The notes: generated by a model from the letters alone, not told the origin. A stretch of 64,000 nucleotides of DNA from Triops longicaudatus (GCA_022885665.1 JAGQDJ010000061.1:210812-274811), one strand, 5' to 3'. Positions 48,954 to 61,200 are shown, numbered from the stretch's first letter. Numbers and translations are program-made.

Positions 48954-51423
48954 ACAATTTCGTTACCACTTGAAGCATGAAGTTGAGCTATTATGTGGTT
49001 TCTACCAACACTACTTCCCAGAATGCTGACAAGAAACCTCACAAATCTTGGAATCATCCTAAATCGTCCGCCGCAGTACTCCCTATCGGAACCAAGGAAA
49101 AGAGATGCCATTTTTGTTCCGGATCCCATTTTTCGAGTTCCTGTTCGAAGTATTCAACTGCCGAAGATCGTTTGAAGGTGGCCAAAGAAAAACACTTTTG
49201 CTTCAACTGTTTATCGTCAAAGGGTCACTCCAAAGTATCCGAATGTCCCTCTAAGTTTTCATGTCACCGTTGTGGTAAAAGACATCACACAAGCCTTCAT
49301 GTTGAGAAAACCACTTCAGATCCTACTAATTCTGATACAACCGCTGTACTCACTGCTAACGTGGCCGAAACAAAAACTGTACTTCTAAAGATGGCTCAAG
49401 CGAGGATCGTCCACAAGAACAGTTCCTTTCAAGCGAATATTCTTTTCGACGAAGGATCACAACGTTCCTTTGCTACGTTTCGTTTAGCGAAAAGGCTTGG
49501 ACTAAAGACTTCCAAGAGTCTTACAACTAACATCAGCCCCTTCGGTGCTCAAACACCTCAAGTGTCAACTCTCCCATTGGCTACCTTGAAAATCCCTACC
49601 ATCCATGGCAAAGACATACCAATCAAAACCCTTCTAGTACACTCTATCTCTACTCCTCTTCGATTCGATCTTGATGTCCCTCTAAAATCTTTTGTTCACT
49701 TACAAAATCTAAGCTTTGCTCACCCAACCCTTGAATCACGCTTGCTTAGCATCGATATTCTTACTGGCGCGGATTACTTCTGGTCGTTCGTAGGTGATGA
49801 AGTTATCAGAGGATCTGGTCCTGTTGCTGTAAACTCTAAATTGGGATACTTGCTTTCCGGTCCTGTATCATCTTCCCATGCTCCTACCAGTAGCTGTGTG
49901 TTAAATCTCACCTGTAGTCCCTCAAACCCACTGTTCGACCTGGAATCGTTCTGGAAAGTCGATAGCTCCGGTTTGCTAGACATCTCTTCCAACTCTGCGT
50001 TAGACGAGTATCAAACCACTTCGATCAACTACCGTGATGGGAAGTATGAAGCAAAACTACCTTGGCGCTCAAACCATCCATTCCTTCCGACTAATCTTCC
50101 CATTGCTAAGACTCGACTTGAATTACTCCTAAGACGTCTGCGTAAAAACCCAAAACTTCTTCAACAGTATGGTAAAATAATTGCAGAATATGAAGAAAAG
50201 GGTTTTATCGAGCGTGACCGCGAGAACCACTTTGTTACTGAGAAAGCTCATTACATCCCCCATCACCCTGTTATCAAAGATTCTTCAACTACTCCAATTC
50301 GTATTGTCTTTGATTGCTCTTGTAAGTCTAACGAATCCAGTCCAAGTTTGAACGACTGTCTTGTGCCAGGTCCCCCGCTTCAAAACGATCTTCTTTCCAT
50401 TTTTCTGCGTTTCCGAACACACACTTTCGCGCTAACTGCTGACGTTGAAAAGGCGTTTCTGCAGATAGCCTTACCTGAAGCTGATCGCGATTATGTTCGA
50501 TTTCTCTGGCCCAACAACCCTACTGATCCCAACTCTCCTCTGGACGTCTTTCGCTTCAAAGTCGTACTATTTGGTGCAACTTGTTCACCTTTTATCCTTT
50601 GGCTACTCTCAATCATCATCTCTCAAATTTTAAGAACCCCATTGCCGATGATATCTGGAAAAATATCTACGTTGACAACGTTGTTACAGGTGTCAACACC
50701 GAAGAAGAACTCCTCTCTTATTTGCCTGAAGCTATTAAAATATTTTCTGCTGCTGGTATGAATCTGCGACACTGGACCTCCAACAGCCAACCACTTCGCG
50801 ATCTTGCTACTTCCCTGGATGTGTTGAACGGTGATCATCTAATCAAGATTACTACGGAATCCTCAGTCTGATAGCTTGCAGTATCCTCATCCCTAAAGAT
50901 TATCGATACCTTGTCCGACAACGAAAAGAAATATATTGAAGGGAATCGCCACAATTTATGATCCAATCGGATACCTCGCACCTGTGACTATTCGCGCGAA
51001 GATATTAATTCAACAACTTTGGAAAGCTGGTGTTGATTGGAATGATCCTGTACCACTCAACATTGCAACTGAATGGAGCCGTATTGCCGCAGACCTTACA
51101 ATCGTCATGCAACATTCATTTCCCCGCAAGTCAATTCCTTCTCGTACACCTATCCATGTATTCGCTGATGCTAGTTTAAAGGCTTACGGAGCTGTAGCGT
51201 ACTCCACTTCAAATGACACTTCGAGTTTTCTTATCAGTAAAACACGAGTAGCACCATCCAAAGGTGAACTCACGTTACCCCAACTTGAACTCCAAGCACT
51301 GTCCACTGCTGCCAAACTGGTTTCATTCATTCACGAATCCATCAGCACTTCCAATTTCGAGCCTACATTTGTTATCTGGACGGATTCTACCATTGCACTT
51401 CACTGATTCCATGCTCCACCCTC
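48890..51423 (+). pseudogene. BEL/Pao gag end, protease, reverse transcriptase and RNase H start, frameshifted
   Basis: A block reading WNLEQFRYHLKHEVELL (about 48935-48990) looks like the end of a Pao gag core. One frame change later come three zinc knuckles between 49106 and 49310, starting with CHFC and CFNC. The protease motif FDEGSQ is at about 49448. The RT core runs from about 50200, with ADVEKAFLQI (about 50440) and YVDN (50668-50679) as the catalytic loop. A frameshift near 50590 and a stop at 50869-50871 break RT. RNase H starts in 50936-51406 (IYDPIGYLAP, VFADASLKAYGA, LELQAL, WTDSTIALH) and ends at a TGA where a Trp is expected. It is inactive. Confidence 0.88.
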
Positions 51424-51445
51424 TTCCCGACGTTTGCACCGTAGG

Positions 51446-51580
51446 AGTCAACGAGAATACCACTCTGAGTCTAGAAGAATACTAGTCTGAGTCTAGAATG
51501 ATACTAGTCTATTAGTACAATAGGAATGACGAGCTTATATACACAAGTGAAAGGACACTATACCGGATAGAAAATTAGTA
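51446..51580 (+). repeat. Direct repeat R, right copy
   Basis: A 135-bp copy of the repeat at 46998-47129, with the same start AGTCAACGAGAATACCACT and end GAAAATTAGTA. It differs by a few bases, including CTGAGTCT for AGTCT near the start. It is preceded by GCACCGT-AGG, where GCACCGT (51436-51442) belongs to the RNase H reading. It is followed by unrelated host sequence. Confidence 0.85.
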
Positions 51581-52214
51581 ACATTAAAGGAGAAATCAAC
51601 TAAAATAAGCGGAGAAAGCATACAACTTTCAGAGTGAAGGGCAATACAAAAGGGGAAGGATTAGAAAATAAGAAAATAGATAAATCTCAACAGAATACAA
51701 CAAGGAATTTCACACAGTTCAGTGCGTATTCTTCATCTTCTCCTTCGCTGTCGTCATTTGTGACATGCAAATGCAGTGTCTTCTCTTACCACTAGCATTG
51801 TCATCATCAATGACGTAAGCCACGGCAATTTATCCTGTTATCCCCAGAAACCCTTTACTGGTTCCAGCTACCCAACAAAAATTCCTATTGGTGAATTACC
51901 TGGGTGTTAACAAAGTTCAGTGCACAAAACAAGAAGTGCTGAATAATGTTCCTTCCGCGTAGTTATGTGAGAAATCGCACCATTGAATTGTTACTTGCTC
52001 GTATTTCCATGTTTATTGTTCTCGCGGTGTTTTAAAATTCGGAGGAATTTGTTCATATTTCTTCCGTCACTTAAGATATGTGAGCTGAGCCCAATGACCA
52101 CCGTTTCACTTAATTATTAACTGTTGAGCGTAACGCCGCAAGAAGTACTGACAGAACACGAGTTCCCATACAACGCTAAGTGAAAGCATTCTTCTTGTTT
52201 CACTGATCATGTAC
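51581..52214. other. Gap between BEL/Pao relic and NLR gene
   Basis: No gene, repeat or retrotransposon protein sequence is visible. It contains the 3' flank of the reverse-strand caspase-NACHT-LRR gene. Confidence 0.5.
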
Positions 52215-55200
52215 TCAAATTATTTTACAAATACGATCCCATAAGCTCAAACATTGTTGGTCTGTTGCCGTCTTACGGGCTGATGGTCCACCATCGTCGG
52301 GGGGGAACCACATTTCGTAGGTCTCGTCTTCGATGTATTTTATCTTGTAGTTGAGTTTTCTTTCACGGAAGAATAGAACGGCATGGGCTGCCCATTCCGT
52401 AGAGAGTTTAGATAACGTTAAAGAGGAATTCGCCGCTTCTTTGCCGGGCCATTGGTGTGCGCGGTCGGCAACTGCTTCGAATACTCTGCGTGTATACTCA
52501 CCTCTCAGATCGACATGTACAAACGGTAACTCCAATATTTGTAGGTTTGGAAGCTTTAAGAAAGCAGCCTTTAGAATAGCGTCGAGTTTGTCAGAGATTT
52601 CCAAGTCGTTTCCATGTGTTTTCATTCTCACGGTCTCGAGTTCTTGACAATGCTTGAAAAGTTCTCGAAATAGCTTTTCCATACCGAATGAGAGAAATTT
52701 GCGTGAATCTTTAATGTAGATATTGAACTACTAAGACTTACCAATATAGAAGTACGACTGACTTCCTCTACTGTTAAAATGCGCAAGCTGTGCAACGGAG
52801 AACCACGGCTTGCTAACAGTTCTTCCAAGGAGTGACAATTTCTTAGAGTCAATTCTTCTAACGGGAAACTGATGTTGTTCCAAGAGAAACGTGAAGGATC
52901 CTCAATATCCACTTGCACATTTGTTAAATGAACTCTTCTGAGCCTGCACCCAGTTACAGAAGCCCATCTCGTAAGATCGTCACTCTGGTAAAGCAACATA
53001 AGCAATTCTTAAAAATAAGAGCTGCCAAAGGAAAGCGATTCTTTATACACTCACTTTAAGCTTAAATGTCATGCCAGTCAGATTTAACTCCTCGAGTTTG
53101 CTTGCTAAGATACCGTCAATCAAGTATTGAGCATTTGGATCAAAGACATATGTACCAAGACAAAGGGATGTCAGCTTTTCAGATGACATAATTTTATGGA
53201 TCCAGGGTTTCACACGAAGCAGTGGAGGCTTCCAACCAACCCTGTTGAGAAGTTCGGAAGTACACAATTTAAGCACGAAGTGTAGAATAAAGTTGAGCGG
53301 CAATCAGCCTTATTCTAAACGTGTGTTTCACCCATTTGTCCGGCAGGTGTATCACCGAAAGAAAACTGGAAGAGGAGTTCAAGAAACGCCGCCCAGAATA
53401 CTCTCAGTTGTCTATACGTACTACTGTTTCTTGGATACCAGTGTCATGTACATTTGTCCCCTACAGGTCACATTAACCTATGCGTGCTGGATTCATGGCA
53501 TAGTGACTTGGTGCTGTTTTTGCCACTGTCGTATTATTGGACATTATGACAGTCAATAAGAGTGAATCGGACAAACTCGTTAGAAGACATATTTTCTCGA
53601 ATAACTTAAACAACTAAATTTCCTGATCTTTCCGATTGCCCACTTGCAGCGTTTTGGCATTTCGCTCTTTTTCCTTGTTTCGTTAAATACAAATTACTGT
53701 CATATCACGATAATCCTTTGAAGCACGCCACTGTTCAACTAGTGACAGTAGTAAACATAAACAGAGAATATGATGGGCGGGGTTTTCTGAATGCCTTCCA
53801 TTTTGCGTAGTGGCATACCTGGCGGACAAGCAGGGTTAACACTATTTGGAATAAGCCCTGTAAGAATTGAGCCCATATCGCTCATTCGATAAGAAAATCA
53901 AAATAACAAGGTGGTCGATATGAAAAGAATGGTCTCACTTACCAGTCGCCCAGTTTCAACCTAAGACTCAGTTTCGTTAAACGTTCAGGGAGCAAATTGT
54001 TGACTACAAAATCTAATTGTTCTGCTCCGCCTGCAATGGAGAAGGAAATGAGTACGACAGCTATCCGTTGTGTCCATTACCCGTGGAACCCATGGCGACG
54101 CTCAAGTCCAGCTCAGCAAGCGAGCATTTGCTGGGAAAATTTTTCAGAAATTCCCAGGAAGCCGCGTCATCGCCTGAAACGTCAGCAAAAATTAAATACA
54201 ATAAAAACGATGATTAGCGCCGCGCAACACTTCGCACATAATTATAAAAAGGAAAACATGAAAAACTCAAATATAATGTTTGTAAATCTAAGCAAGTAAG
54301 AATGTAGAGTTTAAATTACCGTCGATACACAAGGCCATGGAATCTGGACAAACATCGGAGTGGGGTAGCTCTTGGAGGCTATGAACCCAAGGCTGTGAAC
54401 CCAAGCGATCACAAATCCAAGAGACGCTATGCATTTTCAAATGGCTTAATTGTATTTTAAATCGTATAAGGTCCCGGATCAGCAGATTAAACTTTTCTGT
54501 GCTATTCTTGTCTGAGTCATCAAAAATGCCTCTGGGGCATCCCCAACTTAGTGAAGGAGACCTGGGTTGGTCCTCCTGGCTAGGATTCAGTATCTTGATC
54601 CTATAGTATCCAGATCCTGTTCCAAGCTCCAGACTGTACGAACTCTTTAGCAGGTTAAACAACATCGGACTGACCTCCGTGGCATTAGAATTAGGTTCTT
54701 TATAGTGCAATTCCAGGAATCGAAGGCTCGAGTTAGCACTGAAGATCTCCTCAACGAATGTTGGATGGACGAGGCCTGAGATCGGCAATATAACAGTACC
54801 TGGCAGAGCGGTCGTTATTTCTGATAGTAATTTTTTCTTATATTCTAGACTTTCGTTGCGGTATTTTTCAACGACGTCTATGGGTAGCTTAATGTCGTGG
54901 AATGCCTTCGCGAAGATACGCCCACACTTCAAGTCTACGGCAAAAGTAAAAATTTCCCAGAAGCTGGACTGGTCAACGTATAGTTTCAGTAACTGATCGG
55001 TAACGTTTTCCTCATTCTCTTCCTTAGTCAAACGGTACGCAGCTAAAAATTCCGCCATGCTTCTGTGAGTAGGAAGATAAAGCGTCTTTTTTCGGTCTTC
55101 GAAATTCTGGATAATCACGCCGGCCGCGAGTAAGCGAGTCACTTTCGGATCATTGGGTTCCGCCTCTTGTTTGTTTCCTACTATATCGAAAAGACTGAAG

Positions 55201-58200
55201 GCAGACGATTTGCCCTGGATGTAGGCCAGGCAAAGCGATCCAAAGTCAAACAGATACTTCTCGTGGTCCGTATGAAATTTATCCTGAAATTCGTCCCAGT
55301 TCCATTCCGTGGCAACTACGTTACGTTTCGCTTTCTCTTTGGCCACGGCCCGACAAAGATTCCTATTTATTACGGCAAAGTAGAGTCCGGCCAGGTTTTT
55401 CGGCAGGTCGCGCTCCGGATCGTCTTCTATGAGGCAGCACAGCATGGCACACAGTAACGGGCATCGAGCTAGGGCTTCGTAAGGGGCTTTTTTGGTTAAA
55501 TTCTGAACAAATTTCCCAAAGTGTTGAGGATCGACGCGTTTTACTCCTGGCGAAAGAGACCCTTTCTCAACATCGCAGAAGTCGTCCAGTGTCGTTTGCT
55601 TAAGTGAATGTCTGACAGCTGCGTATTTGGTGATGTGACCTGCCTTGATAAAAAATTTCCCGACAGCTACTACCACTTGCTTTTTATGGAAACCCTTCAG
55701 GGAAGTCCGCAAAGCGCAACTTTTTAATCTAAAGTTTACGTATCCAAACCGCGAGGTTAAAACCACGTGGCACTGGTTCCATCGCTCACACAGCATTATT
55801 TTGCAAACGAATTCGTTCGTTTTGCTATTCGCTTCATCGAAGCCATCCAGAATGATGAGAGGCTGGTGACCATTTTTTCCTTTCAAAAGAGTGTTCACGT
55901 CCGCTTCCAACATGTCTTGAAAGCAATCCACGAGGAACTTCTCCACGTCTCCCTAGGATAGATAAAGGCTTCATTTAACTGCGAAGCTGGTTTTCATCTA
56001 GATCTGCTCAAGAACGTCTTTTGTTGTCAGCATTGGACCAAGGGAAAGTTTTAACGCGTTTACGAGCATAATTCCGTATACTACTTACATCCTCTCCAAT
56101 CCTTCCCAGCCTCACCAGAAAACAGTATCGGAACTGGTTCATGTAATTCCGTGCGGGTCTCTGCTTGGACCAATCTGAAGCCATCTTGAGCGTCAGCGTC
56201 GACTTCCCGTAGCCAGGATCACCCTCTATGATAATCCGGTTGTAGCCACCGTTCTCGAAGCGGTCCTGAGAGCCAACAAACAAAACACGACATCGTAGCC
56301 ATAACGGTAATGAGCAATATTCTTAATACGAGTTGCTTTACAATACAAAATAAGCAACAGGATCCATTAACTTTATTTACTATTTCGCTGGTTATTCGCT
56401 AAACGGGTGTAAAAATTAAATATAATTAGTCAAGCGTATTCAGGATCCCCGTTATCAATGCGAAGAAAGTTCTGCACAAATGGTTTTTTGTTTTCGTGTA
56501 GCTCAAAAACTAAATGAAATATGAAAGAAAAAGGAAAAACATAAGTATGGTTTTTTGGCAGAGCTAGGATGAGTGCGCTCGAAATTTTGCGAGCGATACG
56601 CGTGATTTCTAGAATTATAACTCTTCTAATAAGCCATTTGCACTTAATTTTTGTGATTCTTTAGATTCATTAGATTCCTTTTGCATCTGTGACACACGGA
56701 CTGCTGGTACTGGCTTTTGTGCAGCGATACTCTTTTTTCTTGGGGGGGGGGGGATTTTTAGGAATTTGCGAGGGATCTCCTCTTGAGCTCAGTGGGGATG
56801 ACCACCCCTGCTTATTGAGGTATAAAGGTTAAAAATATCCTACCTCTGCGCGCTTGAAAAGTTGCTCTACGCCAAACGGTTCCCTTTCGCCTTCAATAAC
56901 CAACTCCGTGTAAATTTCATCGACGCTCCAGTTACGATCGTCGTACCAAGGTAATGGTACGACTTTGCAAACGAGGTCAAGATAGTGCTTCCTTAGCTTG
57001 TGAAGAGAAAAGAAGTAGAAGTGCCTGGTGAATGCTCTGTTCGAAATCTCAGGGATCTGTCTCTCAGGATGTTTCGAATCTATGACTGGAATCCATTCTT
57101 TCGTCATGTCTTCCACAATCTGTACAAGAAAAACATGAAACAAAAAATAAAGCGATCCATGGTAGAAAATACACCTCTCTGAGTAAGCTCTCCAAATCCT
57201 TTTGTGCGACTTGCGTCCGATCGGCCAATGTTTTACAAAGATTTTGAATGAAAACAGAACCTGTTTCATCAAATCTACGTGATGTATCGCCTGCAAAGAT
57301 TTGTTTAGTGCAGTTATACCATAAAACTTGATAAAAATTTACGGGGTAAAGTCGAGTAAACAATTAAAGTATCTTCCTGTAGTTGAGGGGATTCCTCAGA
57401 TTCCGCCCGTAAAATTTCGGCTTCAGGTGGCTCTGTCCTTTTGTCTACCGCGGCATCCTCATCTGCGCCACAGGTGCTTTCAGGTTTTTTGCTTTCACGT
57501 GGCTCAGCTCTACAGAACAGAATCCATTTTAGTGTCGCGAGACACAGCGGTGGTTTACGGTACTAGTGGAATCTTCTGTCAGACCTGCACGTATTAAAGA
57601 AGCATATCTTCGGCTTGCCTTTCAGCCCGGAAATATTCTGAAGCCTGTCTATCACTTCTTGCGTTCCAATCTGTCCGTAATCTTCCGTAAGGAATTTTGA
57701 ACCAGTCCGATCGTTCCCGGCCATGCCATGACTCATCACAACCACGATGGCCGAGTCCGTCGTAGGCTTGTCATGCGTGGAGTCCTTCTCGAATTTACCC
57801 AAAGCCCGGTTCGTATCCTAAGAAATATGACACGTACAGTGGCAAGGTCCCACGTTACGAATGACAATTGTTGTTACCTCAATCGTCGAATTTTTTACGA
57901 CTTTAACTTCATAACCCAAATTTTTCAGAACCTTCTTAAGGTCTTTCACGTCTTTTTCGGATCCAGTTCGTCGATCCTCCTCCTTGGCATCCTTAAACTC
58001 AAAGTTCAGAATCAGTGCTAATCCACGGGTACCCTGTCCGTTCCACAAACAAGGGTAATCCTAACCAAAGACACCCTTCCCGTTAGAGTTGCTAGTAATA
58101 TTGCCGTAGGCATTTTTAAAGAAAACAAAGGAAGACCGGTGCTCCTTGGATGCGTTCATCTAGCTACAGGTTTCCACCAACTTACCGGCTTTGACGACAT
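52215..58200 (-). CDS. Caspase-NACHT-LRR protein (NLR-type immune or cell-death receptor)
   Basis: Thirteen reverse-strand exons (58200-58186, 58060-57878, 57817-57585, 57509-57343, 57290-57175, 57119-56844, 56265-56089, 55952-54320, 54173-54081, 54030-53943, 53241-53055, 52984-52742, 52673-52215) join in frame to 1289 residues. Residues about 10-235 form a caspase-like domain: RGLALILNFEF, VVVMSHG with His96, KICFFNTCR with Cys143, then an acidic linker and a p10-like part (TLIVYSTLP, TGSVFIQNLCKTL). Residues about 285-330 (LRKHYLDLV ... DEIYTELVIEG) are a pre-NACHT segment. NACHT follows: Walker A EGDPGYGKST (344-353), Walker B LIILDGFDEAN (421-431), LTSRFG, and PTHRSMAEFLAAYRL. Leucine-rich repeats fill the C terminus (LEELNLTG, LEELTLRNCHS, LPNLQILELPF). 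It is probably cytosolic. Ligand and pathway are unknown. The 15-bp first exon and the 68-bp last intron are the least certain parts. Confidence 0.92.
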
Positions 58201-61200
58201 CTTCCCGAAAGTTGATCACTAAACAAACCACAAGACACACACTCAAAGATCAGGCATCGTTAACTTTGCATCCTAAGTAAACTGACCTGACCTAATTTAA
58301 ACTAGACTTAGAAAAAGTCTCTTAAAACTCATCGCTACACAACTAAATTTATTCTAACCTAGCTTAAATCTAAGTAAGGAAATGCCGAGTTTCAACCAAC
58401 GAGTTGTACGAGTAAATGTTGCCTCGCCCAAAACTGCGTATCAGCTCAGGCTGGCATTGACGTCTAAGCACTGTGACGCGCACAACTTGCAGTGAGTTGC
58501 AACGTACGTTTCAAGCTGGAAAACTGTTCGAGACCCACAACGCTGTCGTCCGTCTAATGGAAAGAGAAGCCTCCATTTGTGCTCACTTTCAAGGCCGTCT
58601 TCACTGTTTGCACGTTCTGTCGCGTTTATAGTTGAAAGCACAGTGTGTCGTTTAAGTGTGGAACAACCACGCCCAATAACCGACGCTTAAGATTTGAGCG
58701 ACTGTTGCTAACCCAGAAGTGGGTGTGTTATTCTGGCTACGCTAAAACTGGAAGTGTGGTGTTAAAAGACGCGTTCAGACTGACGCGGATTCGCTGATAC
58801 GGCCCACGGTTTCCGCTGTAAAGTTGCCTGTAGAGCTCGGTAGTTCCAATTCTGGTCTCCCGTTGTACCGTTATTCAGGTCCTAACCGCCGCACATTCTG
58901 CTCCAGGGATTACCAGAAGGTAACCAAGAGTTAGCTCATTGGGTACTTCTATCCTTCTATGTAAACCGAAGCGCACGTAATTCATATGCTACCCGTGGCG
59001 TGGATTTTTCACGACTTTGATTTGTATCTCATTCCAAAGTGAGGAACAAAGAGAAATATTTTGTCTAAACTATGGATAACGTGAACTTAAAGAGGATATA
59101 GTTCTATATGGCTGACATTTTTATAAAAGATCAGATTTTCTATGACATTCCTTATTGTTATGGTATAATTCTGCGAGCTTTTTCTTCCAATACAATTTTA
59201 CGGTTGGCCTGTTAAGTAAATCCATTTAACATGAAACATTAAGCTCAAGACTGCCACTAAGCTTTTGTTCACCCTAGCGCATTTTGTCATATCCTCGACA
59301 TTCACACTTTCTGGACAGCTCAAGTACGGCTGGCTGGGGGAAATAACGATAAAGGGGACGAAACGAAATACGAAGGGCTATTGGCGAATATACCAAAAAG
59401 TGATTCACTCAGTTTTTGTAAAGAAAGCAATGCTATATTGGGCGCTGCAGTACAACAAAGGAAGTTTGGCTTTGGAAACAAGCGTCTATCGGTTACAAGG
59501 GACGGAAAATGAGTACTGGCGTAGCTTTGCACAGAAGCTCACGGGGAACCAAAAAATGAATTGTTAGGCAACATTGGATTTTCCAGTTGCAGGCTTGGCT
59601 GGTACAAACATTCGTTCTTGCTAACAGTGAAACATGGATTTACAAAATTCATTCTTGCTGACAGTGACACATAGAACCTTAGCAAGTATTTCAAATAACT
59701 GATTAAGCAAATTGAAAGAAGGAAATGCAAACTTGAAATCAATTTAACCATCCATGTCATAACGAAACAAAAAAAAAACTTCTCATAATTAGTACGAAAC
59801 ACTTTCTACGTGTAAATCTACATGTTCTTGTGAAAGTAGCCATCTGGGTAGATTAAATGCATATTACGTAAAACAGCATCACCGTAGTTCGTCAGTCTGA
59901 ATATACCTGTCCTTTTCTCTAATTTCCCCGTTACGAATTACTCTCCCAACACCAGATCCGTCCAGGGAATTGCAACACATCATGACAGCTTGTTATGGAG
60001 AGGGACACTCTGAACGCGCCATGGAGGAGCGGATGTAGAGGCGTTGGCAAGTTGCCACGTGCTCTGGCACCAAGGTCTGATCAAACCGCTTGGTCTTGAT
60101 AAGGGCTTAACTAGTCTCTTGACAAGATCCGTAGTTGGTCAATTACTCAGTATAAATGAGTGCATTTTATTTGCTCAAAATTTGAGTTTCTTTCAATTCT
60201 TGAGCAGATTAATTCTGAAAGTTTTCTTTGACTACTGTGACTTTGGCCATCAAAGGTTGCCGACGATTTTCTTCACAATTAATGTTTATTTAATACCCCG
60301 CGTTTTCAGGAACTTGTTCTATAAGATGTGCCTGAAAATACTTTAGATATTATTATTACTTTTTTGTTATAAAGGTGTCCAATAGCCGTCTACTTAAGAT
60401 TTCGTTGCATATCACAAAGATGTGGGTCAAGATTTTTCAGCTAAAATGTTACGGCAACTTATAACACTCATCGCTTTATAATAATCCGTAACTTAATTTG
60501 ATTTAACTACAGTAAATATTTTATATTCGAATATATTCGGCAAGAGGTCAAAAACGCTTTTACGAAAAACGCGTGCACAAAAGACGCCTACCCGATAAAA
60601 CATGTATACTAGAGGAAAAAAAGGCGTGTATTTTGCAATTGAACAAATATCTACTGTTCATTTATTGTAGCAAACAGATGCTAGCCTTCAAAACAGCTGT
60701 CCTGTATTTTTTAAAAAAATTTACTACCTGTACACTCGTTCTCAGACACACGGTACAATTCTATATAAAAATAAGAAACAAAATTGCTAAAGATATAGCT
60801 GAACTTAGTTGTTACTTGTGAATTAAAAGCTTTCAAATCAACCCTCTAGATCCTAAGCGCACGCCACTAAACTTTGACTGCACATAGCTTGTAAACAAAT
60901 GAAAAAAGACCGCGCTTTTTTAATATTGTATTTTCGCGACATCTAGAGCAAAATAAAAAAGTTTCACAAGAGACAACAGCGTCTGTCCCGAGATCTGGCG
61001 ATCGACGGCATTAGGCTAGTAGACGGCATCTGGGTAACTGACTCAACGTCCCATCACACTTTGTTTTATCACCAAGACCTTTTGTGGGAATCTATTGGAC
61101 AAAGTAGCTTTAGTACAAGTAGAAGAAGGTAGAGTAGATAATATCAATTCGCACCTTGTCATTTTTTACTCTTAATTTGTTGTGTTAATCAGGTTCTGTT

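Larger units (their letters stand above)
46998..51580 (+). mobile_element. Decayed BEL/Pao retrotransposon in circularly permuted order
   Basis: Read left to right the element has repeat R, the end of RNase H, integrase, the end of gag with zinc knuckles, protease, reverse transcriptase, the start of RNase H, and repeat R. The normal BEL/Pao order is LTR, gag, protease, RT, RNase H, integrase, LTR. The breakpoint lies inside RNase H, just after the catalytic WTDST block. Integrase joins gag at about 48880-48950 with no LTR between them, and the N-terminal gag is absent. Several frameshifts and stops make it inactive. The inner part is about 4.3 kb, shorter than a full BEL/Pao interior. Confidence 0.88.

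Noticed and set aside
46998..51580. Reading repeat R as the LTRs of the BEL/Pao element
   Set aside because: R lacks TG...CA ends, no primer-binding site or gag start follows the left copy, and both copies abut RNase H sequence rather than gag and integrase ends.
59265..60821. Forward open frames of 82-100 codons downstream of the window's NLR gene
   Set aside because: No conserved block, no coding bias and no splice partners.
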